Assembly (NCBI GenBank): GCA_900540805.1 | Contig: UQHL01000011.1 | Coordinates: 1-64,000, forward strand | From: an uncultured Eubacteriales bacterium | Lineage (GTDB): Bacteria > Bacillota > Clostridia > Christensenellales > Borkfalkiaceae | Direction of reading: 5' to 3' | Length of the DNA stretch: 64,000 nucleotides | Notes under the pieces: model-generated | Told to the model about the DNA's origin: nothing | Seen by the model: the letters and a program-made list of their open reading frames with translations, nothing else | Databases searched by the model: none | Part shown: positions 45,652-54,400 of the stretch, one piece after another | Numbering within the stretch: position 1 is the first letter of the stretch | Layout: every line of letters starts with the position of its first letter | Program-made: the position numbers and the translations under genes

Positions 45652-46497
45652 TCACAGCTTCGTCCGGATAAACTTTATTGCGCCCTCTATGTCCGCGCAA
45701 GGATTGTCTCCCGCTTCCCGTTCGATCGTCAGATAGCCGTCATAGCCGATTTCTTTCAACGCTTTTATATAGCCGTCCCAATCTACGTCGCCCCGTCCGA
45801 TCGGCAATTCCTCAAACCCCTTACACGCGTTGAGCTCTTCCACGCCGCCGACGGCAAAAGCATGATACACCGTTTCGGGGTTTAACTCAGGATCGAGACG
45901 CCGTCCGTCTTTCAGGTGGGTATGCACAATATAGTTCTTCAAAATTCCGACCGCCTCCACCGCGTCCTGCCCCGTCACCATTGTAAAGTTGGCAGGGTCG
46001 AGATTGACGCCGACGCCGCCCTCTGTCCTTTCGAGGAATTTTCTGAGCGTATCCGCCTTTTCGGGCCCCGTTTCTATGGCCAGCGTCATACCTTTGGCAC
46101 ACGCATATTTTCCGCACCCGGTCAACGCTTCGAGCATGACGGAGTATCTCGGATTTCTCTCGTCGGACGGAATGACGCCTATGTGCGTAGTGACGACGCG
46201 CGCGCCGAACTCCTCGGCCAAGTCAACGATACGTTTTGTTTTCTCTGCCCGGACGGCATTGTCGGCTTCGATTTCGAAGCCGTAACCGCCCATATCCCCG
46301 CAAAGAGCGGAAACTTCCAAAGAATTTTCCCGAAGCAGATTTTTATAGAACGCTTTGCGTTCCTCCGTCAGCGCTTCGGGACTGAAGGCGCCCGTCGTCG
46401 CGTATATCTGCACCCCGTCAAGTCCCAGACGCCGCGCGGTCGGAAGCGCCTGCTCCAAGGGCTGTTTCAAACAATCTGTAATGACTCCGATTTTCAT
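45652..46497 (-). CDS. Sugar phosphate isomerase/epimerase-like TIM barrel
   Basis: The 281-residue AP-endonuclease-2/xylose-isomerase-like protein has metal-site segments AIETGPEKADTL (Glu), NLDPANF (Asp), VHTHLKDG (His/Asp) and LTIEREAGD (Glu), a complete set for a divalent-metal aldose-ketose isomerase or 3-keto-glycoside lyase-like enzyme. It is cytoplasmic. It directly follows two Gfo/Idh oxidoreductase genes in the operon. That trio recurs in pathways that oxidise a sugar and then isomerise or eliminate the keto product. The ribosome site is GGAGGAAAG. Confidence 0.9.
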   Translation of the reverse strand: MKIGVITDCLKQPLEQALPTARRLGLDGVQIYATTGAFSPEALTEERKAFYKNLLRENSLEVSALCGDMGGYGFEIEADNAVRAEKTKRIVDLAEEFGARVVTTHIGVIPSDERNPRYSVMLEALTGCGKYACAKGMTLAIETGPEKADTLRKFLERTEGGVGVNLDPANFTMVTGQDAVEAVGILKNYIVHTHLKDGRRLDPELNPETVYHAFAVGGVEELNACKGFEELPIGRGDVDWDGYIKALKEIGYDGYLTIEREAGDNPCADIEGAIKFIRTKL

Positions 46498-46512
46498 AGC
46501 TTCTTTCCTCCG

Positions 46513-47577
46513 TCAAAAAACTTTTTCCGCTTTTCCGCTCTCCATGGAACGGAAGCAGGCATCCAACACCTGCATTACCAGCCTGTTTTCCTCATGGCTG
46601 ATCGCAAGTTCGGCCCGCCCCTCCACGGCCGCGACAAAATTTTTGTAAAATTCCTCCCATTTCGGAAGTTCGGGAACGGGCGGAGAAAATTCCTTCAAAT
46701 TTTCTATCGGGCGAGGCGCCATAGTGCTGGAACGTCCGTTTGCCGTAAAGACAAACCCTTCCTCCCAGCCGATTTCTTTAATATTCGCCTTGACGACCTT
46801 CCCCTCCGTTCCGCCCCAGATCGGGACGACCGCCGTTCCGTCGTCGCCGCTGATATGCCAACGGTTTTCGCCTATGTAACACCAGCTGTCCACCACGATC
46901 TGATAGCTGACCCCGTTTTCAAACCGCACGAGAATTTTATTGCAGTCGTCCACCTCCGGAAATCTTACATTCACCGCATCGACAAAAACGCTTACGGGGC
47001 GGCTGTGAATGAGGTCGATCATCTGATCGAGAAGGTGTACGCTCCAATCGTACATCATTCCCCCGCCCGACACTTTTGCGCTCCGCCAATCTCCCGGAAG
47101 CCCCTTGCAGCCGAACAGACGGGAATCGATATAATACGGCTTTCCTATCAGATTCTGTTCGATGATATTTTTTACAACCCGGTAATCCGCGTCCCAGCGC
47201 CGATTTTGATGCACCGTAAATATCCGTCCCGTTTCTTCCGAAACCTTCAAAACCTCGTCGAGCTCCGCCGTATTCATGCAGACGGGCTTTTCGCAAACGA
47301 CATTCTTGCCCGCCCGCATCGCGGATATACTGTATTCTTTATGGAAGTTATTCGGCGTAGCGATCAGGACGATATCCGCTTCTTTGCAGGCATACGCGTC
47401 CTCGGCCGACGAAAAACTTTTCAGACCGCATTTTTCAATGACTTCGGCTCTTTCGGGACGAATATCGTACGCCCCGACGACTTCGATTTCGGGGATTCGG
47501 TCCCGTATGTTTTCATAATGCCATTCGCCTTGATTTCCGAAGCCGATAACGATCAGTCGATGTTTCATAAATTTCAC
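46513..47577 (-). CDS. Gfo/Idh/MocA-family oxidoreductase
   Basis: This is an NAD(P)-dependent sugar/inositol-type dehydrogenase of 354 residues. The Rossmann start is VIGFGNQGEWHYENI, the catalytic lysine lies in VVCEKPVCM, and the C-terminal half has the GGGMMYDWSVHLLDQMIDL segment with the conserved DxxxH. It is encoded 3 bp after another member of the family and before the isomerase-like gene, so the two dehydrogenases may act in sequence or as oxidase and reductase partners. Confidence 0.93.
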   Translation of the reverse strand: MKFMKHRLIVIGFGNQGEWHYENIRDRIPEIEVVGAYDIRPERAEVIEKCGLKSFSSAEDAYACKEADIVLIATPNNFHKEYSISAMRAGKNVVCEKPVCMNTAELDEVLKVSEETGRIFTVHQNRRWDADYRVVKNIIEQNLIGKPYYIDSRLFGCKGLPGDWRSAKVSGGGMMYDWSVHLLDQMIDLIHSRPVSVFVDAVNVRFPEVDDCNKILVRFENGVSYQIVVDSWCYIGENRWHISGDDGTAVVPIWGGTEGKVVKANIKEIGWEEGFVFTANGRSSTMAPRPIENLKEFSPPVPELPKWEEFYKNFVAAVEGRAELAISHEENRLVMQVLDACFRSMESGKAEKVF

Positions 47578-47580
47578 CCT

Positions 47581-48651
47581 TTACAGCTCGATTTCCGATT
47601 TTTTCTCCGCCGAGCGATATAACGCGTCCAACAATTTCGCCGATTCGAGAATGTTATCCACATACGTCTTTGTATGTTCGCCGCTTCTCGTCGCTTCGAG
47701 AAACGCTTTATCCTCACACTCCATCTGATTGGGAATATTGTAATGGTATTCCACCGTCTGCAGCTCGCCTTCCTCTCCCGTCGTATAGTATTTGAACATA
47801 CCGCCGTAGGTCAGGCGCGCGCCGCCTTTATCGCCGAGAAAATCGATAAACATTTCGTCTTCCCCGATATTTTGTGCCCAAGCTCCGTTGAAGGAAATCG
47901 ACGCTTTATCCGTACGGATATATCCCGAAACGAAATCTTCCACATCGTTTGTTCCGTTCAAATCCTTCGTATCCTCCGCCCACATACCCAAATAACGATA
48001 TTCGGACATGTCCTTTGCCATCTCGCCGTATGTGTCGCAGGTGACGGTTTTCAGCTTCGCCCCGCCGAGGATATATAAAATCAAATCGAGAAAGTGAACG
48101 CCCCAATCGATCAAAACGCCTCCGCCCGACTGCGCTTTCGTCGTGAAATCGCCGCCCAATCCGGGGATACAGCGGTAATTTCTGAACGAGCAGCAGACGT
48201 GATAAATCTTGCCGAATTTGCCCTTCCGATTCATTTCTTCGAGGAGCTCCACCGATTTATTATAACGGTTGCAGACCCCGATATTTAGAAGCTTTCCCCG
48301 GCGTTTTGCCTCTTCCGCCATTTCCACAGAAAGCTTATAATTGACCGTAATGGGCTTTTCGCAGAATACGTGCTTTCCCGCTTTCAAAGCGTCCATCGCA
48401 ACGACATAATGCGCATAATTGGGCGTCAGTACATACACAGCTTCGACTTCGGGATCGGCCAAAGCAATTTTGTAATCGGTGATCACGTTTTCCACAAAAT
48501 CGTATTCCGATTTTTTTTCCGCCGCCTTGCGTTCGATAATATCGCAAGCATATTTTACGCGCACGTTTCCGAGCGCCTTAAAGGCGGGAAAATGCGCATT
48601 GGCAGCAATCCTTCCGCAGCCGACGACCGCGATGCAATATTTTTTGTCCAT
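47581..48651 (-). CDS. Gfo/Idh/MocA-family oxidoreductase
   Basis: The 356-residue protein is the first gene of operon 2. It has CIAVVGCGRIAANAHFPAF as dinucleotide-binding start, the catalytic lysine in VFCEKPITV, and GGGVLIDWGVHFLDLILY with the conserved D-x-x-x-H. The ribosome site is AAAGGAGAG. A promoter lies upstream at 48696-48724, and the AraC gene at 49018 is divergent, so that regulator is the likely controller. Confidence 0.94.
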   Translation of the reverse strand: MDKKYCIAVVGCGRIAANAHFPAFKALGNVRVKYACDIIERKAAEKKSEYDFVENVITDYKIALADPEVEAVYVLTPNYAHYVVAMDALKAGKHVFCEKPITVNYKLSVEMAEEAKRRGKLLNIGVCNRYNKSVELLEEMNRKGKFGKIYHVCCSFRNYRCIPGLGGDFTTKAQSGGGVLIDWGVHFLDLILYILGGAKLKTVTCDTYGEMAKDMSEYRYLGMWAEDTKDLNGTNDVEDFVSGYIRTDKASISFNGAWAQNIGEDEMFIDFLGDKGGARLTYGGMFKYYTTGEEGELQTVEYHYNIPNQMECEDKAFLEATRSGEHTKTYVDNILESAKLLDALYRSAEKKSEIEL

Positions 48652-48695
48652 TGAAAATCTCTCCTTTCAGCCAAATATTTCTTAACCGCGATTAA

Positions 48696-48724
48696 AGTAT
48701 ATCAGAAAAAATTTTGTTTGTCTT
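48696..48724 (-). promoter_or_regulatory. Promoter of catabolic operon 2
   Basis: Minus-strand AAGACA (48719-48724), a 17-bp spacer and TATACT (48696-48701) lie 45 bp before the first ATG. The weak -35 fits an activator-dependent promoter. About 220 bp of AT-rich sequence to the divergent promoter could hold AraC sites; I could not define repeats in it. Confidence 0.6.
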
Positions 48725-48949
48725 TATCATAACTTTTTGATTTCTTTAACAATATTTTTCCTATATAGAATAGGCTCAATTTTATCGGGTAATAAAACAG
48801 CCGAAGCAGATCAGCTCCTAATCGGGTTAAAACCTTGTTGTTCCCTTAAAAATTCAACCCTCTTCAACAAAAATTTTTTTATTTATATATTCCTTGTTGC
48901 ATATTGCAACTTTTTATTTAACATCATTTTACCTATATAAGTTTGCCCA

Positions 48950-48978
48950 TTGACTTCCCTTAAATTTTGGTTTATACT
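48950..48978 (+). promoter_or_regulatory. Promoter of divergent araC-like gene
   Basis: TTGACT, a 17-bp spacer and TATACT lie 39 bp before the ATG at 49018. Confidence 0.75.
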
Positions 48979-49017
48979 TGCAAAAAATGAAAAAATCCAA
49001 GTATTGAGAGTTATCGC

Positions 49018-49899
49018 ATGGATATAAAAACAAAATATCATTTCAGAAATAATTTTTTTGAAAACCCGAAATATTACAATGACTTGATTCTGTTTCAAAT
49101 CGGAGAAGCGCTATGCGAAATCAGCACCGAATTAAGCAACCATGTTCATCTCGATTGGTACGAATTTTCTTATATCGTTTCGGGAAAGGGAGAAATATTT
49201 ACAAATAACATAGGCACTCCGGTAAAAAAAGGCGACCTTTATTTTTCTTTTCCTAAAGAGATACATCACATCTCTTCGGACAATATCGAACCTTTAAGAT
49301 ACTTTTTTGTCGCCTTCAACTTTCTCGAAAATTCGCCGTTAAAATCTCTGCTTGAAAATTATAAAAATTTGGCCTTCTCGGAAAAAAAGAGAGTATATCA
49401 TTCCAATTCGATTTTGGGACATTTTCAACATTTGCTTTTCGATTTGGAAAAAGACACCCTTCTTCATAATCTTATTTTTGAATATGAGTTAAAAACAGTC
49501 ATCTTAAAAGTATTCGCCATTATAGAATCCAACGATTCAGCGGCTTATCCTCCTCAGCGCAACAAGCAGCAGCTGCTTTGCTTCAATATTATGAACTACA
49601 TCGACAACAACATCGCAAACATGGATAACGCCATGTGTCTGTCCGAATTTTTCGGATACAATTATACCTACCTTTCAAGATTTTTCAAAAAAGTCACCGG
49701 GGAAAATATTTCTTCCTATATCATCAATAAAAAACTTACGCTCGCAAAAGACATGCTTGCTTCCAGCGACATTTCCATTACAGAAATCGCCAATGAATTG
49801 CACTATTCTTCCATTCATGTCTTTTCCAGAGCTTTCAAAAATAAGTTCCGCCTGTCTCCTACCGATTACAGGCAATTTCTTATCTCGAAAAGGCGATAA
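49018..49899 (+). CDS. AraC-family transcriptional regulator, divergent from operon 2
   Basis: The 293-residue protein has an N-terminal cupin sensor (NHVHLDWYEFSYIVSGKGEI), a helical linker, and a C-terminal AraC DNA-binding domain with AMCLSEFFGYNYTYLSRFFK and ISITEIANELHYSSIHVFSR as the two helix-turn-helices. The divergent position makes it the probable activator of operon 2. The ribosome site is weak (GAGAG), which suggests low expression. The base composition is more AT-rich than the operon it faces. Confidence 0.93.
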   Translation: MDIKTKYHFRNNFFENPKYYNDLILFQIGEALCEISTELSNHVHLDWYEFSYIVSGKGEIFTNNIGTPVKKGDLYFSFPKEIHHISSDNIEPLRYFFVAFNFLENSPLKSLLENYKNLAFSEKKRVYHSNSILGHFQHLLFDLEKDTLLHNLIFEYELKTVILKVFAIIESNDSAAYPPQRNKQQLLCFNIMNYIDNNIANMDNAMCLSEFFGYNYTYLSRFFKKVTGENISSYIINKKLTLAKDMLASSDISITEIANELHYSSIHVFSRAFKNKFRLSPTDYRQFLISKRR

Positions 49900-49956
49900 T
49901 ATAAATAGTTTTATTTTCTAATACTATTTTGCAGTGTCAATGACAGAATTAATCGT

Positions 49957-49996
49957 AAAGCCGCCCGTTCGAACAATCGAACGGACGGCTTTATTT
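49957..49996 (+). terminator. Terminator after araC-like gene
   Basis: AAAGCCG-C-CCGTTCGA pairs with TCGAACGG-A-CGGCTTT around ACAA and is followed by ATTTTATT, 58 bp after the stop. Confidence 0.9.
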
Positions 49997-50072
49997 TATT
50001 CTTTGAAATATTCTCTTTATCGAATAGCTAGTGCCCGATAGATAAATTGCAAAATGCAAAAAAGCATTTCAC

Positions 50073-50101
50073 TTGCTTTTATATAAAAAGTATGATATAA
50101 T
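50073..50101 (+). promoter_or_regulatory. Promoter upstream of mgtC leader
   Basis: TTGCTT, a 17-bp spacer and TATAAT give a predicted start near 50108, about 168 nt before the MgtC ATG. Confidence 0.75.
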
Positions 50102-50135
50102 AAATATAAATTAATATAAAAGAACCGTCTTGGTA

Positions 50136-50192
50136 AAGAAGGGCTTTTGATATTATGCTTCCCGGCATTATATAAAGAGCTCTTCTTTTTTT
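50136..50192 (+). terminator. Terminator hairpin inside the mgtC 5' leader
   Basis: A long stem of about 23 bp (AAGAAGGGCTTTTGATATTATGC against GCATTATATAAAGAGCTCTTCTT in short segments, with two mismatches and two G-U pairs), loop TTCCCG, is followed by TTTTTTT. It lies between promoter and gene with no gene before it, so it either attenuates mgtC transcription or ends a short RNA. A six-codon frame (MLPGII, 50155-50175) starts inside the stem. Confidence 0.75.
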
Positions 50193-50275
50193 ATTATAGT
50201 TTCATATGTACAATCTGATTGCTTTCAATAAACGCGACCGGATTCTATTTTGTATAATATTAAGGAGGTTATAAT

Positions 50276-50977
50276 ATGGAGTGGTTATTCAAAGATATAG
50301 AAGGGAGCAATGAATTATGTACCCTTTCTATAATTTTGCGTATTTTCTTTTCGATAATCATGGGCGGCATTCTTGGAGCCGAACGAGGATTCCGAAATCG
50401 CCCCGCAGGCTTTATGACGTATGTCTTGGTGTCTGTCGGAGCAACGCTGTTTGTGCTTACAAATCAGTTCATTCATACTGTTTACCCAAATACCGATGCG
50501 ACGCGTTTCGGTGCGCAGGTAATTAGCGGAATCGGATTTTTAGGCGCCGGAAGCATTATCGTTACACGGCACAATGAAGTACGAGGACTTACAACCGCAG
50601 CAGGACTTTGGGTAGCGGCAGCTTTAGGCCTCGCCGTCGGCGCGGGCTTTTATATCGGGGCAATAATCGGCGTTATTTTTTCCGTATTTGCATTGTTGGT
50701 TCTTAAAAAAATAGACGTATATATTAAACAGCACGCTAAAAGCATGGAAATTTATATGGAATATACAGAGCCATTTTCTTTACAAACTTTACATAGCTAC
50801 CTCAAAGAACAAGAATTCGAAATTTATGAAATGAAACGTGGAAAAGCTAAAACATTGGAAGAAGAATTCGGCACCCTTACTTTTTCTATCCGCTTACCCA
50901 AAAAGCTTAATCACCAAGAGGTTCTGAATAGTTTTTATAACATAGAAGGAGTGGATTATATAGAAGAAATTGCTTGA
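50276..50977 (+). CDS. MgtC/SapB-family membrane protein
   Basis: The 233-residue protein is the size of full MgtC. It has the N-terminal membrane domain with GGILGAERGFRNRPAGFMTYVLV, GAQVISGIGFLGAG and VRGLTTAAGLWVAAALGLAVGAG, the family core, and a soluble C-terminal ACT-like domain. MgtC proteins support survival in low magnesium or acid and modulate ATP synthase or potassium transport in some bacteria; the role here is not known. AAGGAGG lies 7 nt before the ATG. The gene is more AT-rich than its neighbours. Expression probably depends on readthrough of the leader hairpin. Confidence 0.93.
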   Translation: MEWLFKDIEGSNELCTLSIILRIFFSIIMGGILGAERGFRNRPAGFMTYVLVSVGATLFVLTNQFIHTVYPNTDATRFGAQVISGIGFLGAGSIIVTRHNEVRGLTTAAGLWVAAALGLAVGAGFYIGAIIGVIFSVFALLVLKKIDVYIKQHAKSMEIYMEYTEPFSLQTLHSYLKEQEFEIYEMKRGKAKTLEEEFGTLTFSIRLPKKLNHQEVLNSFYNIEGVDYIEEIA

Positions 50978-51358
50978 TTTTAATTTTATATATCTGCATT
51001 ATTGTATTATAAAAAAGAATTTGATTACTCATATAAAAATGAAATTTAATAAGTTAAATCGACTAAAATTTTTTCGGGTGGTTACCGCCATAAAAATAAT
51101 GCAAGCAAAACTTTTACGGTTCAACTTACGTTATGCGGTGCACCCAAAAATGACTATCCGAGCTGTTTCGGATAGTCATTTTTCTCTTATTTCATCTGCT
51201 TTTCGCTTTGTGTTGGTTCGTGTTTTTTTCAACAGCTTTCTAACGCTTACAGATTTCTTATACCGCGAAATATTTTTTATCATATTTTTTTGGTATGCTA
51301 TGCAATCAGCCTGCCGCCCCCGATTTCCCCCTCAAAACGGACGAAAGGACGGCACACG
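50978..51358. other. Gene-free region after mgtC
   Basis: No ribosome site with a credible frame is present. It contains the second copy of the 57-bp repeat (51153-51209) and, on the minus strand right of it, a short coding-like stretch ending in lysine-rich codons, which suggests a decayed gene end. No clear terminator follows mgtC itself. Confidence 0.5.
51153..51209. repeat. 57-bp dispersed repeat with hairpin, copy 2
   Basis: This copy matches 32673-32729 at 56 of 57 positions in the same orientation. Here the hairpin gains one G-C pair (GACTATCCGA/TCGGATAGTC). Sequence to the right diverges but keeps islands such as CTTTCTAACG. Confidence 0.85.
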
Positions 51359-51396
51359 AAAACAGGCCTGCAAGTGAAAGCTGCAAGCCTGTTTTT
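51359..51396 (-). terminator. Terminator of locus 3
   Basis: AAAACAGGCCTGCA pairs with TGCAAGCCTGTTTT (one bulged position) with T-runs on both strands. It lies about 60 bp beyond the stop of the large minus-strand gene. Confidence 0.85.
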
Positions 51397-51456
51397 CTTA
51401 AATATTCGATAAATTACTTTCGTATGCTCGACACGTCGGCTTTAGCGCCGCAAATT

Positions 51457-54400
51457 TTATTTTTTACGTTTTTTGAGAAGGACTGCCGCCGCGCCGAGAG
51501 CCCCGACAAGCGGTAAATTCAACGCACTGCCGCAGCCGGAAGGCTCGTCTTGCGACTCTTTCCCGCCCTGCGCGGCTTCGATCAGGCCGTCCAATGCGCC
51601 CTGTAAATTACGGGAAACGATTTCCACCTGCTCCGCAGTGGGCGCGGCAAGCGCCGCCACCTTTTCCGCTTCCGCGACCGCCCTTTCGAGCGCGGCATAG
51701 GACTCCGCCGTATATGCGGTTTTGTCTGTCGCTTTTACCTTTGCGATCTCCCGGGCGAGAGCCGCCTTGTCGCCGAGGGCCACGAGCTTCTCCTCCGCCT
51801 CTTTAAGCGCCGTTAAAGCGTCGTCAATCGACCTTTGAGAGGCAATGTTGCTCGCGCATACCTCTTCCGCGGCGGCAAGCTTCTCCGCGTAATTCGCAAA
51901 AGAAACCGCCGTATATTTGTCCGCAGTATGCGCGGCTTTTCCGCTCTCTATCGCAGCGGCAAGCGCCGTCTTGTCCTGCCTGATATTGACCAGCGCGTCT
52001 ATCGCGTCCTTGAGCTGGAAGCTGGCCACGCCAACGGAATTCTGCACCGCGAACGGGTCGTTGATGATCTCCAGCGCGACGGTGAGCTTCTGCGCCATTT
52101 CCGCCCAGCTTTCGGGGGTATAGTCCGATTCGTTGAGGCTCTCCGCCAGCTCGATATAGATACTGATGGCGTCGATATCTATGCCTGCGGACACCCATAC
52201 GCGCGCAGCGCCCCGCACCCCCAGGGCATTGGACATTCTGCCCAACCCCGACACGTCCGTTTCGGCCGTGAAATTATACCACCCCGCGGCCTTGCGGTCG
52301 TAATCCTCCGAAACCCAGTTCGTTACGGGCACTTTCACCGCCGCGCCGTTGATCGTGGCAAATTCCAGCGCAGCGGGCAGGCGCTTCAAGACCTCCTCTT
52401 GCTTTTCAAACAGCGGAACGGCAACCTGCACCGTCTCCGTCTGATAGTCCAAAGCGTCCTCGTACTCCGTCACGCCGCAACCGTGCGTTTCGTCCAATTC
52501 CATGATCCAAAGATCCTTTACCGTGATGCCGATAGAGCCGGCGTGGACGGCGATATAGCCCGCTTCCATGTCCGCGCGGTCGTTCCTCACCGTAAACACG
52601 GGCGCGCCGTTGATGCTGACGGAAATGATATCGTTGACAGAAATAACCCGCATCACGAAATCCGTCGGGCTGAAGCCTATCGCCTGAACGTTGGTGGGGC
52701 CGAACTCCTGAGACCCACCGTTCTGGCCGTCGTAGGCGCCTACCCTGCCCCCGTTTTCCACAAATACCACGTAGCCGTTGGAGCCGTTGAGACTGCCCGT
52801 ATAAGTCGTCTTATACAGCTCGAAGCCGACGAGCCCCGCCGTGATCTCCTTCATGGAAAATCTGCCCTCGAGGACGAAATTTTTATACTTTTTATCCTTG
52901 AGCGCCAGCGCGCGCGACCAGCCACCCGTTCCCTTTACGGCCAAAATGCCGTTCTCCAGCGTCCATTCGGAGCCGCCGAGCGCATTCCAGTCCTCCAGCC
53001 TCGCCTCTGCGCCGAGAAGGTTTTCCGCGCCTTCAAGCTCGGTTCCCGCAAAGGTGGTAAAGACGGAGATTTCCTGCCAGACGCTTTTGCCGTTGAAGCC
53101 GCCGCCACCGCGCCCGACGTTATACGCGCGGATATAGCGGAAGGATTTAGGCCCGTAAGCAATGACCTGCCCCGCCCACATGGCGTCCTTGTACGCTTTG
53201 TCCGCGCCCGTCTCCCCCGTCACGTCCTGCATGGAACCGTCCGTATCGCTGTTGTAAAGGCTTTCCCACGTCTTAAAATCGGAAGATACCTGCACGATGA
53301 CGTCCTCGAAGGGCCAATCGTTCCAGAACGAAGTGACGACTTTATCCGACACATACTCTCCGCCGAGATCGACGACCGCCCAGCCCGTCTCCCCCGCTTC
53401 CTTGGTAAACACCTCGGTATAGGGATCGTGATAGCCGTCCGTCAACACGGCGCCCGTGGCGGATTCGCTTTTCTCGTCCCGCACGCCGATCTCCCTTTCA
53501 AAATTTCTGTCGTAGAAGGAAACGGGCTTGCCGAGAGCGACGTTTTCGCTGTTTTCCGTGATGAAGAAGTCCCTGTTGACCGAGCGGCTGACTTCGCCGT
53601 TTTTGAAGGAGACGGCGCGGAAGGGAATATATTCCCATTTACCCGTTTCCCCGAGGGTTATTTCGCCTTCGTAGAGATAGGTGCCCTCGCCCGGCTTGCC
53701 GTCCGCGCTCACTTCGGGATAGGAGCCGTCCAGCGTGTAGTACAGAGAAACGTTTTTCTGCCCCGTGCTGAGCCTGAGCGTCTGCGCGCCCGTGTACGTG
53801 CCCGACTCGAGGGAAATTCTCGGGAGCTCCAGCCCCTCGTCTATGACGATTTCGTCTCCTTCGAGCTTATAAATCCTTACCTCGCCGGGGAGAAACTCGG
53901 CTGTAAATTCTCCGTCCGAGAGTTCCACTGGGGTTCTGGAAAGTTCGCCGAGCGTGTTTTCAAGGTCGGCATAATCGGGCAGCTTCTCCCTGTCGATGGT
54001 GTCGTCTATCTCCGTAAGCCCCGTTACCCCCGACTCCGAAGCCACGGTAAAAGCGGCCGTCCTGCTTTCGGACGTAGAGTTGTTCATGAGCATGATATAC
54101 TTTTCGGAATCGTCCTTGGAGGTAAACAGGCTGACGATGAAGTTATCCGATTTGTTTTTCGGCTGAAGAAGAAAGTTTTTCGGAAGCAGTTCCACGCCCT
54201 CGGGAGTATTCGCGCCCGAATGATAGGCGTGCACGCAATCGATCCCCATGAGGAAATCGCCCAGCTGGCGTATCTGCCAGTTATAATAGACGGCGGGCTC
54301 GTACAGAGCGGTGCGGTTGCCCTCCTGGTCTATCACGTGATCCCGCATATCCTCGCCGCCGTCCTCGACGGAAACGCGGTCGGGGGAAGCCCAGCAGAAA

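Noticed and set aside
43852..47622. Plus-strand open frames of over 500 codons across the LplB fusion and Gfo/Idh genes
   Set aside because: The opposite-strand genes are members of known families with good ribosome sites; these frames lack both.
50253..50258. TATAAT just before mgtC as a direct promoter
   Set aside because: It lies only 4 bp before the AAGGAGG ribosome site, so the transcript would start inside that site, and no good -35 is present.
50100..50275. M-box magnesium riboswitch before mgtC
   Set aside because: The leader is only about 168 nt and is dominated by one long hairpin. The conserved M-box loops are not recognisable.
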